Assembly: GCA_016169945.1 (NCBI GenBank)
Contig: JADLSH010000236.1
Span: 620,001-684,000, forward strand
DNA length: 64,000 nucleotides
Source of the DNA: Trachythela sp. YZ-2020
Taxonomy: Eukaryota > Cnidaria > Anthozoa > Malacalcyonacea > Clavulariidae
Direction: 5' to 3'
Below, one piece after another: positions 22,541 to 34,070 of this stretch. Every line of letters begins with the position of its first letter. The stretch's first letter is position 1. Position numbers and translations under genes: made by a program. The notes under the pieces were generated by a model. That model made no database searches. It saw nothing but the letters and a program-made list of their open reading frames with translations, and had not been told where the DNA came from.

Positions 22541-22995
22541 GCTCGACTAAAGCCAGTGAACTCTAAGTAAACTGGAACGCTAACTCCTATGATCAAGTCC
22601 TATGATTCGTTGAAGCCAAGCTAGTTTTTCTGAGTTTTGAGTTGAAATACTTAACGCCGAACATTGGCCTGTATATGAAATTGAAGCTATTAAAAAGTTA
22701 TATTTGATATAAAAACTTCAAGACTTTAGGTAAAATGGAAATACTTAAAAAATACAAAAACAACCGCAATTTTGTAAAATACGGCAAATTTTCCCTCAAA
22801 GTTTTTCCCTTTTACCTAAAGTCTTGAAGTTTTTATATCAAATATAACTTTTTAATAGCTTCAATTTCATATACAGCCCAATGTTCGGCGTTAAGTATTT
22901 CAACTCAAAACTCAGAAAAACTGAATTAAGCTGGCTTCAATCTCCCCCCCTGCGTTAGCGTTCCAGTCTATTATAGTTCAATGACTAAAGCTCGT
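22541..22995. mobile_element. Foldback element with ~180-bp arms
   Basis: The left arm (GCTCGACTAAAG, GGAACGCTAA, TTGAGTTGAAATACTTAACG, AAAACTTCAAGACTTTAGGT) recurs inverted on the right (ACCTAAAGTCTTGAAGTTTT to TAGCGTTCC and CTTTAGTC near 22990). The spacer between the arms is about 65 bp and AT-rich. No coding capacity. Confidence 0.8.
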
Positions 22996-23063
22996 CTAGA
23001 GGATTAAAGTCAGTCAATGATCGCGGGCGCGATACTTTTTCTCCGATATAAAAATATGACGGA

Positions 23064-23730
23064 TTGTCAGGGAGTTTGGGTTTTGGTCGAGGGTCGAGGG
23101 TCGAGGGTGGAAGGTCGAGGTCGAGGGTGGAAGGTCGAGGTCGAGGGTCGAAAGTCGAGGGTCGAAAGTCGAGGGTCGAATGTCGAGGTCGAGGGTCGAA
23201 AGTCGAGGTCGAAAGTCGAAAGTCGAGGTCGAAAAATTGATTTCATTGGTACTGTTGAATTTGAGTAGAATGCTGAATGCTGAATGCTGAATGGTTTAGA
23301 TTTTATAATTGTTGTTAAATTGACAAGGTCGCGGTCATAACTATTTTTGAACTATTTTCATAACTATTTTTAGTTATGACCGTGGCCTTGTCAATTTAAC
23401 AACAATTATAAAATCTAAATTTAGTATCATTAATTTAACTTACTAATCAATATTTCGTGTTAATATTTACGAAAAGAAGTTCTGTAAATTGACAAAAGTA
23501 TAGTTTTTAAAAGTTTTTACACCATTCAGTATTCTACTCAAATTCAACAGTACCAATGAAATCAATTTTTCGACCTCGACTTTCAACCCTCGACCTCGAC
23601 ATTCGACCCTCGACCTCGACTTTCGACCCTCGACCTCGACTTTCGACCCTCGACCTGGACCTTCCACCCTCGACCTCGACCTTCCACCCTCGACCCTCGA
23701 CCCAAACCCAAACTCATTGTCAGGACAGGA
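23064..23730. mobile_element. Palindromic element with GTCGAGG minisatellite arms
   Basis: The left arm (23085-23230) is a dense run of GGTCGAGGGTCGAAAGTCGA-type units. The right arm (23568-23705) is its inverted complement. Outer ends GATTGTCAGGGAGTTTGGGTT and AACCCAAACTCATTGTCAGG pair. A second inverted pair nested at the centre (TTTAGATTTTATAATTGTTG near 23293, its complement near 23400) has its own hairpin. Open frames across it are artefacts of the repeat. Confidence 0.75.
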
Positions 23731-23992
23731 ATGAGCGAAATTTTAAAAGCGTGTGAGAAACTCTGAAGGTCGTTTCACGGGACGAGCTGTGACGAAACGG
23801 ATTTTTTCGCTTTTACTTTATGATGAAAAATCATAAAATATGAGACAAGTTTGTTTTAATTGTTGATGTATTTGTTACTTTAAAAACTGTTGCTCATATA
23901 GTATACACGGTTTTTCATTTAATTCCGGTGTAGGTGTAAGCTCCCTAAATCATGATCAGAACTGATTGCAGCCACACAAATTGACACCTAAA

Positions 23993-24217
23993 GGCCGTTT
24001 GCCATTACGGTCGTTTTGCCCGCGCGGGCGAAGTGGCCGATTTTAATCACGTGAATAATCAGTCACGCGGGCACGCCAAGAATGTAGTTCAACTTTCGTG
24101 CGTTTCCGCGAGCAGTAAAGCGGACAGAAAACGCTTAGATTAAACACCTACAGAGAAAGTTGAAACATGTTCGCACCGCCCGCGCGGGCAGGCGACCGTA
24201 ATGGAAAACGGCCGCTT
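23993..24217. mobile_element. MITE with GGCCGTTT termini
   Basis: The left end GGCCGTTTGCCATTACGGTCG pairs with the right end CGACCGTAATGGAAAACGGCC. Next, GCCCGCGCGGGC is mirrored by GCCCGCGCGGGCAGG near 24180. It is non-coding. Confidence 0.75.
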
Positions 24218-25335
24218 AAGGTGAGTCAACTCATCATATAACTGAGCATGCTTAGATTGTACATGCTGACGACGTGTACTGAATATTAATGAAGCGAAAT
24301 ACTGAATTATTTCAAGATATATACGGCGATCAGTGGTGATTTTAATATTGATAGAAATTTGAGGTAAAGAAAAGGCTAAATTCCTAAAATACAATATTAC
24401 GCCACTCAAGCATAATTAAAAAGTAACACTTTCAAACTTACAATAAATTGACTGAGCCCACGGTGCCATGCAATGAATGCTCTGGGATCGATATTTGATG
24501 CATTCTAAACGTATTTTTCGGCTGCTATGGTTTATCGGCAAAAAACAGTATTATCGGAACATTTGGAAACGTTTTATGAAACGCCTAAGCTAGGTTGAAT
24601 TTGGCATTAATTCGAAGCTTATATCCTGCATAATAACATACCTACATCACATATTTCGGATTATTCGGAAATTGGAAATTCTATAGTTAAAGTACCAATC
24701 TTTGAATTATTTTTGCAGTTTTGCATGTGCTGTACAAAATTAGAAAGAATAGATATATACCGTGTTACCATGACTGCCAATTGTATCGAACCAGCGTTCA
24801 GTCAGCAGAGCAATTTGCTGATTACAACTATACTTCATGTTGAAACAATGTTTGGGAAATATAGTTGGTTGGCCAGGGCGAGGGGTTGCTGCATAAATGT
24901 TTTCTGGTAGATCGTATGAGATTAAAACGGAATTTATTACGGAAGGTGATATATTTCACTCTAGTTACTTTGGTACAATAATAGTACACTAAGAAAACAG
25001 TATATACAAATTTAATGGTAGAAAATGTTGATATATAAGCATTCAATGTGAAAGCATTTAAGGCGGAGTGAAATTTTCATTTCTTGGTACAGTACTTTAT
25101 GGCGAACAAAAATGGTTCCAATTTGTATATTAATATTAATTATATATAATTCAGAATAGATTTTAAATTGATGTCTTCTTAAATGTTTTTAATACCCAAA
25201 ATTCGAAATTAATTATCCAATCCCGGAAAGATTAAGTGGGAAAAGGGTTCATGCATTATTGTATAGTGTTTATACTGTTAATTGTTAAATCCTGGTCAAC
25301 CCACAGAATCATTACAGCCCTATAGTTGCCGTCCT
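24218..25335. other. Intergenic stretch, nothing recognised
   Basis: AT-rich sequence. Short frames at 24140-25046 have no coding support. Confidence 0.4.
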
Positions 25336-25576
25336 GGGGCCGGTTGTACGAAGCCCGTTTAGCTTAAACGGTGGATAACTCGAAAATATAGATCAAGTCT
25401 ATACATTCATCGAACAACCAAGCTAAAATATTTCAACTTGAATAGAACAATTATATATGCAACTACATATTAAGGGCATAAGATTTAAGTTCAGTCATTC
25501 ACCAAATGTGTGAAAGTATTTTTTAATTTTGGCTTATCCACCGTTTAAGCTAAACGGCCTTCGTACAACCGGCCCC
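25336..25576. mobile_element. GGGGCCGGTTGTAC hairpin element
   Basis: GGGGCCGGTTGTACGAAG at the left pairs with CTTCGTACAACCGGCCCC at the right. The inner CGTTTAGCTTAAACGG is also mirrored. The same terminus (GGGGCCGGTTGTAT) appears on the hairpin starting near 16873, so this is a family with at least two copies here. Confidence 0.75.
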
Positions 25577-26628
25577 TGGGGTTATAGTCCCCAAGACTTT
25601 GCTAATACCTTTGGAGTAATAACCCCCGGCAATAAGCCGGCATAGAAATGGCACAAGAAATTGCAACCCTCTATTGACCAGAACCAAGGGACTAAAGTCT
25701 TCCTATAGTTGACCTATTGGAAACACTTCATCCCACAAATACCTATACTGAGAATGTGTATTCTCCACAACAGCTGTCATCATATAGAAGTATATAGAAG
25801 ACATCTTTCCCTGATGACAGTAAGACGGTCTGTTTGATCATTAATATCACTCACACTAAAGATAAAGACATGCCAGGAAAAACTTGTAGGACAGATAAAC
25901 AGCAGCTTCCCCCAAAAGCTTCTATTTTAAATGGAGAATAAATGCTTGTTTTATAGGCTTTCACGAGATTATAAATTATTGAGTACTTCTGCTCAAAAAG
26001 ACAAAATGCAAGGTATTGGGAGGGTCCACGATAGGTTTTGTGGGAGACAAGATAACGGGTTTTGGTAACAGGTATAACTGGATACAAAGGAAATGAAACT
26101 GAAATCTTTACAGAAATCAACATGTAGTTGTCTTGCGGGATAGGAGGAAAAAGCAAAGGATTCAGGATTTAAAAACTCTAATGTCTATACTGAGGACCCT
26201 GCACTGTGGCAACCAACCACAACCAACCGGTTTTTGTCTGTAGAATGTTGTTTATGGGCTATTGGGGTAAATGTCTAACTATGACCTAAAAGGTAAAAGA
26301 AAGGAAATCTACGCCGAATAATATTATTAACCGATTCTGTACCGATCAGAACCTAAAAATGAATATTTAATTCTAATATCACTAACTATTTATGATAGTA
26401 AAGGTGGATAAAGTGAGACTGTTTATTTCAAAATCTTTTTCAAGGAATTGACATTATTTGATGCTGGTGGTTTTTATTTGGATTTTTCAAACTTACATAG
26501 TTTTTACGAAACTATTTCCTTGTTCATATCCATATTTCTCATTTAGAGTTTGTATTCTAATATATCTATATTCATGATCTAAATTGTCCTTTACTATTTC
26601 AGTTGTTCTCAGTATTTCGTTAACTAGT
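25577..26628. other. Intergenic stretch; 3' side of the 26.6-kb peptide gene
   Basis: No second gene seen. An AATAAA on the minus strand at 26473-26478 could end the peptide transcript about 150 bases after its stop. Confidence 0.4.
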
Positions 26629-27207
26629 TTAGTTTTTTGAACTGAATTTCCTGTATTGACTTGGATCATTTGGCTGCAGAGATTTTCTCAACATTCGAAC
26701 TGGCTTCTTCATTTTTGGCAGTTTGTCTTCACTTTTTAACCCTGCCTTGTCATTTATGGATGATTCAAAACTGTTCACAGAATATTTCCTCAATGAACCG
26801 TTTTTTCTGTTACGAAGTGATCGTCCCCACATTCCGCAGCATGGTTCAGAAATTTCGTCATTTCCTGATGGCCCAAGGTCATTGCGAAATGACCGATCCC
26901 ACTTGATTGCTTGTCTTTTCTCTTGCATGTCTTCGTTGTGATTGGTTGATTTCTCAAGATCTTTACCCAGGCGAACTTTCGCGTAGCTATGGTCCTCACC
27001 AGGTTCAAAGTTCGGTAATTGTTTCCCAAATTCATAAAATTGTTGTCTGGTAATGTCATGGTTGTCACGCATTTGAGGGACATATTCATGTGATACTTCG
27101 TATAATATATTTGTTACATCTTTGCTTAACTTATCGTTTTTGCCAGAAACAACAGAAAACGAAAGTAATGCGAAAATTCCAACTATTAATATGAATTGTT
27201 TAGACAT
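26629..27207 (-). CDS. Secreted peptide precursor with CCGMWGR motif (putative Wamide)
   Basis: A 192-residue protein. Signal peptide at residues 1-22 (FILIVGIFALLSFSVVSG). After a spacer of about 75 residues, EKR at 96-98 precedes QAIKWDRSFRNDLG. A second related block, EPCCGMWGRSLRNRKNG, starts at 121. In the second block G-M-W-G-R (125-129) fits amidation of Trp127 with cleavage at a single Arg. In the first block the Gly is replaced by Asp (K-W-D-R), so it would not be amidated. This suggests a duplicated unit of which one copy has decayed. Two adjacent cysteines (123-124), the only ones in the mature part, stand right before the GMW and could form a vicinal or intermolecular disulphide. 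The acceptor TTCTTAG ends at 27222. The remainder is basic and low in motifs. Confidence 0.75.
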   Translation of the reverse strand: MSKQFILIVGIFALLSFSVVSGKNDKLSKDVTNILYEVSHEYVPQMRDNHDITRQQFYEFGKQLPNFEPGEDHSYAKVRLGKDLEKSTNHNEDMQEKRQAIKWDRSFRNDLGPSGNDEISEPCCGMWGRSLRNRKNGSLRKYSVNSFESSINDKAGLKSEDKLPKMKKPVRMLRKSLQPNDPSQYRKFSSKN

Positions 27208-27951
27208 TTTCCAGGTGAATTCTAAGAAAATACAAGAAAAAGGAATATTTCAGTTAATGAAGTATAGAGAATCAAGTTTGCCGTGAAATATATTTTAAGA
27301 TCAGATTAACTTGTTCTTTGTTCAACCATATAGACTTCCTCGAGAATTATATGCATGAATTAAAATTCTGGTGTAAGATAAGTGCTAGTAGTATATAGTA
27401 GAACAACGCGTTACATAGAATATAACGTCCAGCCAATCTGGAAACGATAGAGAAATTTTCTTGTATAATTAAGTAACCAATTATGAACGGCAAATTATTC
27501 AGTTTTCTAAGAATGATCTTACTATATTGTGAATGGCTAACAACAAAAGTGCTCCTTAGACCTTAATTGTAAAACAAGAAACAGCCTAAATTTATATATT
27601 TGGAAAAGCATGTTTCAACATTATTTCTTTTCCATTCATTAAGTTTTACCAAAGGTATATGGTTTCACGGTTTGTTGTACTTTTATTCTATTATTTTTTC
27701 TTAACATTCCTATTATTATCTTTATTAATTTTCATTGCAACAATATTTTCCAGAATATTTTAGAGAACTACAAAAATTATACTCGTCAAATCTATTGAAT
27801 GCCCCCATAAGACACAGATTCTTGTTTTGTCACATGCATGCATGTGTCAATAAAATATAGATATATCATGTATTTATTTATATACTCCCAGTAATAGCCA
27901 ACATAAAAAAGAAAAATGTTTAGTTATTAAAAAAATCTTTGTTTAACATAC

Positions 27952-28002
27952 CTCCTAAATAGTTGGTAGTTGTCAGTTCCTTGTTTATGCCACAATAATA
28001 CA
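27952..28002 (-). other. 5' UTR exon of the CCGMWGR precursor gene
   Basis: On the minus strand a short exon ends ATTTAGGAG and is followed by the strong donor GTATGT (27951 downward). The intron closes at TTTTCTTAG (27222), 730 bases long, 14 bases before the ATG. The exon start is estimated from the TATA box. Confidence 0.6.
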
Positions 28003-28025
28003 ACCCCCTGAGTATAAGTCACGCC

Positions 28026-28032
28026 TTTTATA
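28026..28032 (-). promoter_or_regulatory. TATA box of the CCGMWGR precursor gene
   Basis: GCTATAAAAGGCGTG on the minus strand is a near-consensus TATA box. It lies about 75 bases upstream of the predicted 5' splice donor. Confidence 0.65.
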
Positions 28033-28499
28033 GCATAGAGCAGTAAGAGTTACCTCATTAATGTGCAACTGTTTTCCCGGGGAGACACAAATACAGATCA
28101 CCCGTTTTCACCGTTATGTTACTTTTTTTATAAAATCTTCCTGTTGATTTAAACGCCTTTTCTTTGTAAAAATGGAATATTTGAATCATTTTCCTGATAA
28201 AACATGCTGCTTTTTGGAATATCTTTGACGTCTGGCGTAGGAAGTGTTTTCAAAACAATTTCTAATTAGAAAAGCGTAGTGGACATAAAAACCACATGCT
28301 ATTAACCTGAAATTAGTACCACTGAAATTTGTTTAAACATTTCCCCCTAATTTTATAAAATAAATTTGATCCGTTACTGACCGACATAAAACTTTGGTGA
28401 AATTTAATCTGTCTAAAAGGGTTTTTGTTGTAACTTTACTTCATATACTTATAGGTCCTTAATAAGTAAATGCTGTAAATTTATGAACATGCTGACAAA

Positions 28500-29810
28500 A
28501 TAGCTATCAAGCTGAAGGATTTGAAATTGTCAGGATAATTAATGAAAACAGCAAATTAAGACTATATTTAACTTCTATTACTAAAAGATACTTCTCAATT
28601 ATGAGGAAATTAATACGGTGACATATAACGGTTACAAAGTTTAACAAACTGAAACTTAACATTTTAGGATGATATACTGAATCGTATACACTAGTGTAAT
28701 ATGGCAATGAAGGAGGGGTTTTCTTTCCAATGAGCACAAATATCGTTCTTTATATATTAATGTTGTTTGATTGCATTCCAATTAAGATTAAGGAATAACT
28801 GCATGAGTTTGAGTATTTATATAAAAAACAAAACAACGCCAACTCTAAATATACGAACACTCTAATAGATATCATATTCTACTTTGATTAAACTATCATC
28901 AGGATCACTTATTTTCTGCATTGAAATAATTAATGAAAACAACAAGTCCGAGTCTGCATTTAACTTTTATTACTAGACGATATACTTCCAATTATCTAAA
29001 AATTAATACTGCGGCAAATTTATATAGACTTCATAGTACATACAAACTGAAGCAAGACTATTTTAGAATGAAATCTTCAATTTTTCTGACAATAAAGGGT
29101 GTAGAATGACAATAGGGGGGGGCAGGCAAAAAATATCATCCGATATTTCCAATGTTTGATTGCATTCCTATATTGTATACTAAACATCAGTACGTAACTC
29201 TAAATATACGAAATATCATATTATGATTTATTTATGATCATACTCTCCATTCAATTCTGGTTTAACAATAATCAGGATTCACTCAATCCCTGAATTGAAG
29301 GCATTAAACAGGTTAAAACTACATTTAACTTTTATAACTATAGAAGAAAAGTTTCGGGTTTTTAGAATCAATTTACCTGAAAAATACAACAAGAACGTCG
29401 ACGTTTCGGGCGAAGGCCCTTCGTCTGGAAGTTCGTTCGCTGTCGAATGTCGAAGTTCTTGTCGTATTTTTCAGGTAGATTGATCCTAAAGACACGAAGC
29501 TTATTGTATAGACGCTACCTACACTGGCACCACACGTTCGAGATATATAACTAGAAGATACTTTCTAATTATCTGGAAATTAATTCTTAGCAGTAAACGT
29601 TTACATAGACATCATGGTGAATAAAATTGAAGAATTTAGTTGAAACTCGACTATTTTAAGATGAATCCTTAATATTATACACTGCAGGAGTCTAGAATGG
29701 CAATTGATTTTAGAATGAGCAAAAATATCGTCCTATATATTAATCTATATTAATAATGCTTCAACGCATTCCTATTATGGAATCATTGTCATAGAAGGCT
29801 GAGTATTAAT
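28500..29810. repeat. Three decayed tandem copies of a ~400-bp unit
   Basis: The units start near 28520, 28925 and 29290. Each contains ATAATTAATGAAAACA or its variant, ATTTAACTTNTATNACTA, a CTTCTCAATTATNNGGAAATTAAT-like block (written here with variable bases), TTTTAGNATGAA and TTTGATTGCATTCC. Identity is low and patchy, so this is an old duplication. No frame is conserved across the copies. The third copy is interrupted by the hairpin at 29341-29552. Confidence 0.6.
29341..29552. mobile_element. Hairpin insertion with degenerate hammerhead-like centre
   Basis: AATCAATTTACCTGAAAAAT and its near complement ATTTTTCAGGTAGATTGAT bound a central CGACGTTTCGGGCGAAGG motif. On the minus strand the centre reads CAGACGA, then a GGGC-CTTC-GCCC hairpin, then GAAACGTCGACGTT. 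That is the layout of a Penelope-type hammerhead but with core U4 changed to A and one extra base. TATAACTA occurs on both flanks. It sits within the third decayed tandem unit. Confidence 0.55.
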
Positions 29811-30520
29811 TTATAAAAGAGAATAAAATAACAGTTATTACTTGTTATCATATTCTACACTTCAACTTTTGATTATAGCTTTTAAGTTGTTAGTTCTCTT
29901 TTTTCATTTGTATTTGTTTTTCTGCATGGGTACATTGTACAAACATGTTCTCAGAGACAATCGTCAGTAACTCTAACAATTTATCCAGTAAACAATTTTA
30001 ATTGTTTAATATGAAAAAATTACATGCATGTATTAATTCAGCTAGTTGATTCATTTTCCCTTACAACATTCTCTTAAGTCTGTAACACTAGAAATCATTT
30101 CAGTTACTTATATATAGTGCAGTGGATGAAGCACTTTTCATTATGTCTACAGACTGTGGGTTTTAAAACTGTTTCTTTAGACAAATTTATAGTTTGAAAT
30201 GAGACAAAAATATTTCAATACATGCATACATGCTGGCATGGATATATAGAAAGTCATAAACAACACTTCGATTTCTCAATCAATTTCTCGACAAAAAGAT
30301 TTAAAGTTAATATGGTAATTTATTGATAACGATCATATCAGTTCTGTTTGTAATTTGAGAGCAGATGTTAAACAGCATGAACATATGAAAGGAAACTCAT
30401 TGATTAGCAAATCTCTTACTTTTAATTATTTACACAAGTAGGCAATAATAGCACATTTATCACAAAAATATTTATACAGCTAATTCAAAAAAGGTTGTGG
30501 CTCGAGACTCCATAATTATA

Positions 30521-30696
30521 ACTGAACCTTAAACTCTAAGCGCGAAAAACACAATGGACGTGTTGGTGTTTCTTTCTTAATGCTTCTGTTTGTTCGTATT
30601 ATAGCATTTGGCAAAACAGAACCTTCATGCCCCCATTCGGCATATGCAAGTCCATTGTGCTTTTCGTGCTTAGTCAGAGTTTAACTTTAAGGTGAA
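30521..30696. mobile_element. Short inverted-repeat element
   Basis: GAACCTTAAACTC, then GCGCGAAAAACACAATGGAC, pair with GTCCATTGTGCTTTTCGTGC, then GAGTTTAACTTTAAGGTGAAC. The ~95-bp core contains a 34-codon frame starting at 30581 (MLLFVRIIAFGKTEPSC...) that is probably accidental. Confidence 0.7.
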
Positions 30697-32955
30697 CTCG
30701 AAGGACAACCTTTTTCGAATTAGTTGTATATGTGCAATTATAATTTTCTTATTACAAACAAAACCCAATAGACACTTCCCGAATTTGACTTGGGAAGTCG
30801 AGAAGTATCATGTAGCTATTTCCTATTAAAACGACATGGCATAGCATTACCATACAGTAACTTCTTAAAACAGAAGACGCGACATATGTAGTCTGCAACA
30901 TGCAAGTATAGCACAAACGCTTTGCCTTTCGCCTTATGAGTTATGTAATATAGGGATTAAATGGCGAATTTTCATCGCTAGAAATTTCACAGCTGTGATA
31001 TATTCAGGTTAAATCAATGTAAACATATACTCAAAATGCAATACTTCCAAGATTTCATATGAAAAATACGTTAAATACCAACATACACAAAGTGAAGATG
31101 CAACGAATTTGAAGAGTTTAAAAACTGCCACAACTTTTTTTTTCATTTTTGCTTAGCAATAATCGCAATAAGAAAAATATAAAAGAGCACAGTCATAATT
31201 TCATCGGTAATTTTTGCTTTAAAACATTTAATCAACAATCACATACTATTAGTTATGCCCGATATGTTGCACTGATATTTTTGTCCATGTACCTTTTATA
31301 CTGTTGGCTGAAGTCTCTATTCACTGATGCCTTACATAAACTTAATCATTTTCTGTTCATATCTTTATATATATTTAACTATCAGGTGCACCTGAAGCAC
31401 AAATGATATCAAAACCAAACGGGAAAATATAGTTTACATATTTTTTCAAATTTTATTTCACTGGCGACTACACAAACAAGGGAATAACTGATAGAGAATC
31501 CACGGATTGTATATAACTGGGCCAAAATTAACAATAGGATGATCGGAACGTTTGATGGCTTTTAAACGTAACGTGATTGATAAATTTATTCTTAAATTGA
31601 AAATTGTTGTTTTAGCTATTCTCCTCCCACCAGATGCTATATTTTAGACAAACACAAAGTACTACATGCCAGGCGATACGCGAAGCGGAGTTAGAGTGGT
31701 TTATCAGTATAGTGCCTGGGTACAAGCAACTTTGGAAATAAATTGCTTTAGTTGGTTTTGAAGGGTTATCTTCCTCAGGTTTTATAAATCTCGCTTCCAG
31801 AGAAGCAGAAATTAGATCATGCCGATGCCATAGATTCTGATTTCTGACTGTCATTCCATGATGAATATATGCTGATAATTAGTAACGTGCTCTGACGTGC
31901 CTGATGTACATTTAAAGTGTATAGTGATTGGTTACTGTTGTTGCTAATAGCTTCAAAATTCATCAAAGAAGGGGGAATATTGTATGTTGGTATTTTATTA
32001 CAGTACATTCCAGACCTTAAGAAGAAGTGCCCCTTCAACTTGAAGTTGCTTCATTAATGTGTACGGTAATGAAATCGTAATGTTCTTTAATTGTTAGGAA
32101 AGAAATTAAAACATTTGAAAGTTGCGTTTTAAAACCAATCGGTGAGCTATTATCATCATTATTGACCTCATACGCTTCATATCCCTTCACGCTATAGATC
32201 CGAGGTCTCATTAAGGGAAGCCGTGGAACATTTTTTCAAATGATGGCTAATAACCAATAAGATGAGTACCATATAAGAAGTAAGATGGAAAACAGGGTGA
32301 CTGCATGAAACTTCAATGACCCTTATCTATGCAGATTGTACATATCAGTGAGATTGCCCAGTGGCAATATGATACGTCATTGTAGCATATGATACATGGT
32401 TACGTCATTGTAGCATATGATACAATGACGTAACCATGCGACATAGAGAATGGGATACAATTGTTAAAGATATATTTTTATTGCGAGGATAACAGCATAT
32501 TAGTATTTGCTGGGCTTCTTATGGGGGAAATTAACATGCGGTTTTTAAACGAGAAGAAAGAAAATTCCCCCACCTCTTGGGGGTAATTACTCATGCATTA
32601 TCAGAAATTAAACAAAATATACATGATTGGAGAGAGTTACCAATTGCAGGCAATGTGCTCCAAATTTGCTGTGGCAGAATCTAAACATCCACCCAGTGGC
32701 GCAATTTGAGAACGATATGAAGAAACCAACATTGTTCCTGACTTTAATGGTAATGTAATATTTATTGGGCTTTAACGTCTTTTCTGTTCTAAATTTGTGA
32801 AAATTACTAAGTTATCAGTTATTTCCGGAAGTACATTGACCGCTCCATGGAAATATATAGAGAATACATGTGTTAAACAATGCAACCCTTCTGCCTCTTC
32901 TCCAACTTAATATAATATCATTAAATATTGAGCTGCAATTTTAACATTTGGAAGC
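30697..32955. other. Intergenic stretch, nothing recognised
   Basis: AT-rich sequence with no supported gene. A small palindrome around 32371-32440 repeats TACGTCATTGTAGCATATGA. Frames at 31149-31406 and 31612-32038 lack coding evidence. Confidence 0.4.
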
Positions 32956-33981
32956 TGTTCAGGACGAAATCTATATAGGCTCTATATAGGTAAACTACCC
33001 CCAAAATTCTTCATTTGAGTGCGCATTCTGTGGAACTGTTAATTATCTATATATACCTCACAGATCTATGCAATTATATATATTTATTATATTAACATAA
33101 GAGTTATAGAGTTTTATGCCACTGAGAAAAATCGTATTTAAACAAACGTAAAAAATACGATATTTTTACGTGTGAAAATATCATTTTTGCAAGCCAATCA
33201 AAAACCTATTACTATTTGTGTACTATGTTGTGAGTATTACTGAACTAATAATATACATGAAAATATTTCTCAATTCTGATTGGCTGAGAGCAGTGCAGTT
33301 TTGAGGAAATACAGTGCAGAAAAAAGGAAATATAGTGCAAATTTTAAAAATTTTTTTAATTTGCACAAAAATCATTTTTGACTAGAAAAAACCTCTTCCT
33401 GTTACATTTTTTTTTCATGTTATTTGCATAAAGTATTCCGATTGGAAAGATTCTCTTTGTGTTAAATCTTTTCATGTATATTATTAATAAGTAATAGCAT
33501 GATTTCTCGTGCAATTTGAAAAAACATGCACTCGTGAGTTTTTCAAAGACCTCAAATAGCACTCGTCCTTCGGACTCGTGCAATTTTGATAGTCTTTGAA
33601 AAACTCACTCGTGCATGTTTTTTTCCAAATTGCACTCGAAACCATGCTATTACCTATACCTATTACTATTTGTGTACTCTTGTTTTGAGTTTCTATATGA
33701 ATTGTCGTTTGTTAAAATTTATTTATAAAATAAACAGATACGCTCACTCGTGAGCAATATTCTCTTCAACACTCGAAATAAATCCCATATTTCCGCGCAA
33801 CCATGTAATATTCTCTATATATATATTACGTATAGACACTAGAATTCGTTGATCAATTGACTGACATAAATTTATTCAAATTTATTCTTGCTCATTACGT
33901 CAAATTTGTATGATCTTCATAGCTGGTAAATTAAGGCAAACAAACTCTAATTATTACATTTTTTACAGCTATTTAATTTAA
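32956..33981 (+). repeat. Dispersed repeat interrupted by an 828-bp insertion (partner at 51799)
   Basis: GTTCAGGACGAAATCTATAT to CTACCCCCAAAA (32958-33006) and GACACTAGAATTCGTTGATC to ACAGCTATTTAATTTAAT (33835-33981) are contiguous in the partner copy at 51799-51999. Here they are split by 33007-33834. The inserted stretch has internal inverted repeats (CATGCACTCGTGAGTTTTTC against GAAAAACTCACTCGTGCATG), typical of a foldback element. Confidence 0.75.
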
Positions 33982-34070
33982 TCCCCGAGCTACGGCGCGA
34001 AGCGCCGTGCGAGGGTACTAATTCCCCCCGGAGATTTACGAGCATAGTGGAATGCAAAGTCGTCCGCCAT
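33982..34070. other. Junction between repeat copies
   Basis: Contains CCCCGAGCTACGGCGCGAAG, a GC-rich palindromic tract, and nothing else recognised. Confidence 0.35.

Noticed and set aside
23017..23756. Frames of 66-83 codons rich in VEGRKSRVE or its complement
   Set aside because: They are translations of the GTCGAGG repeat arms of a palindromic element.
25895..25925. Minus-strand S-F-W-G-K site
   Set aside because: The frame has a stop shortly upstream and no signal peptide, so it is probably chance.
27785..27815. Minus-strand L-W-G-H near GTCTTATGGGGGC
   Set aside because: His is not a cleavage residue, no precursor frame is present, and it lies in the presumed 5' UTR intron of the 26.6-kb gene.
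29385..29460. Hammerhead ribozyme in the hairpin insertion
   Set aside because: The layout is right but core U4 is A, an extra base precedes stem II and stem I does not pair. It is kept only as a decayed relative.
30581..30685. 34-codon Cys-containing secreted peptide
   Set aside because: The whole frame lies inside a short inverted-repeat element and partly overlaps its arm, so the resemblance to a signal peptide is likely accidental.
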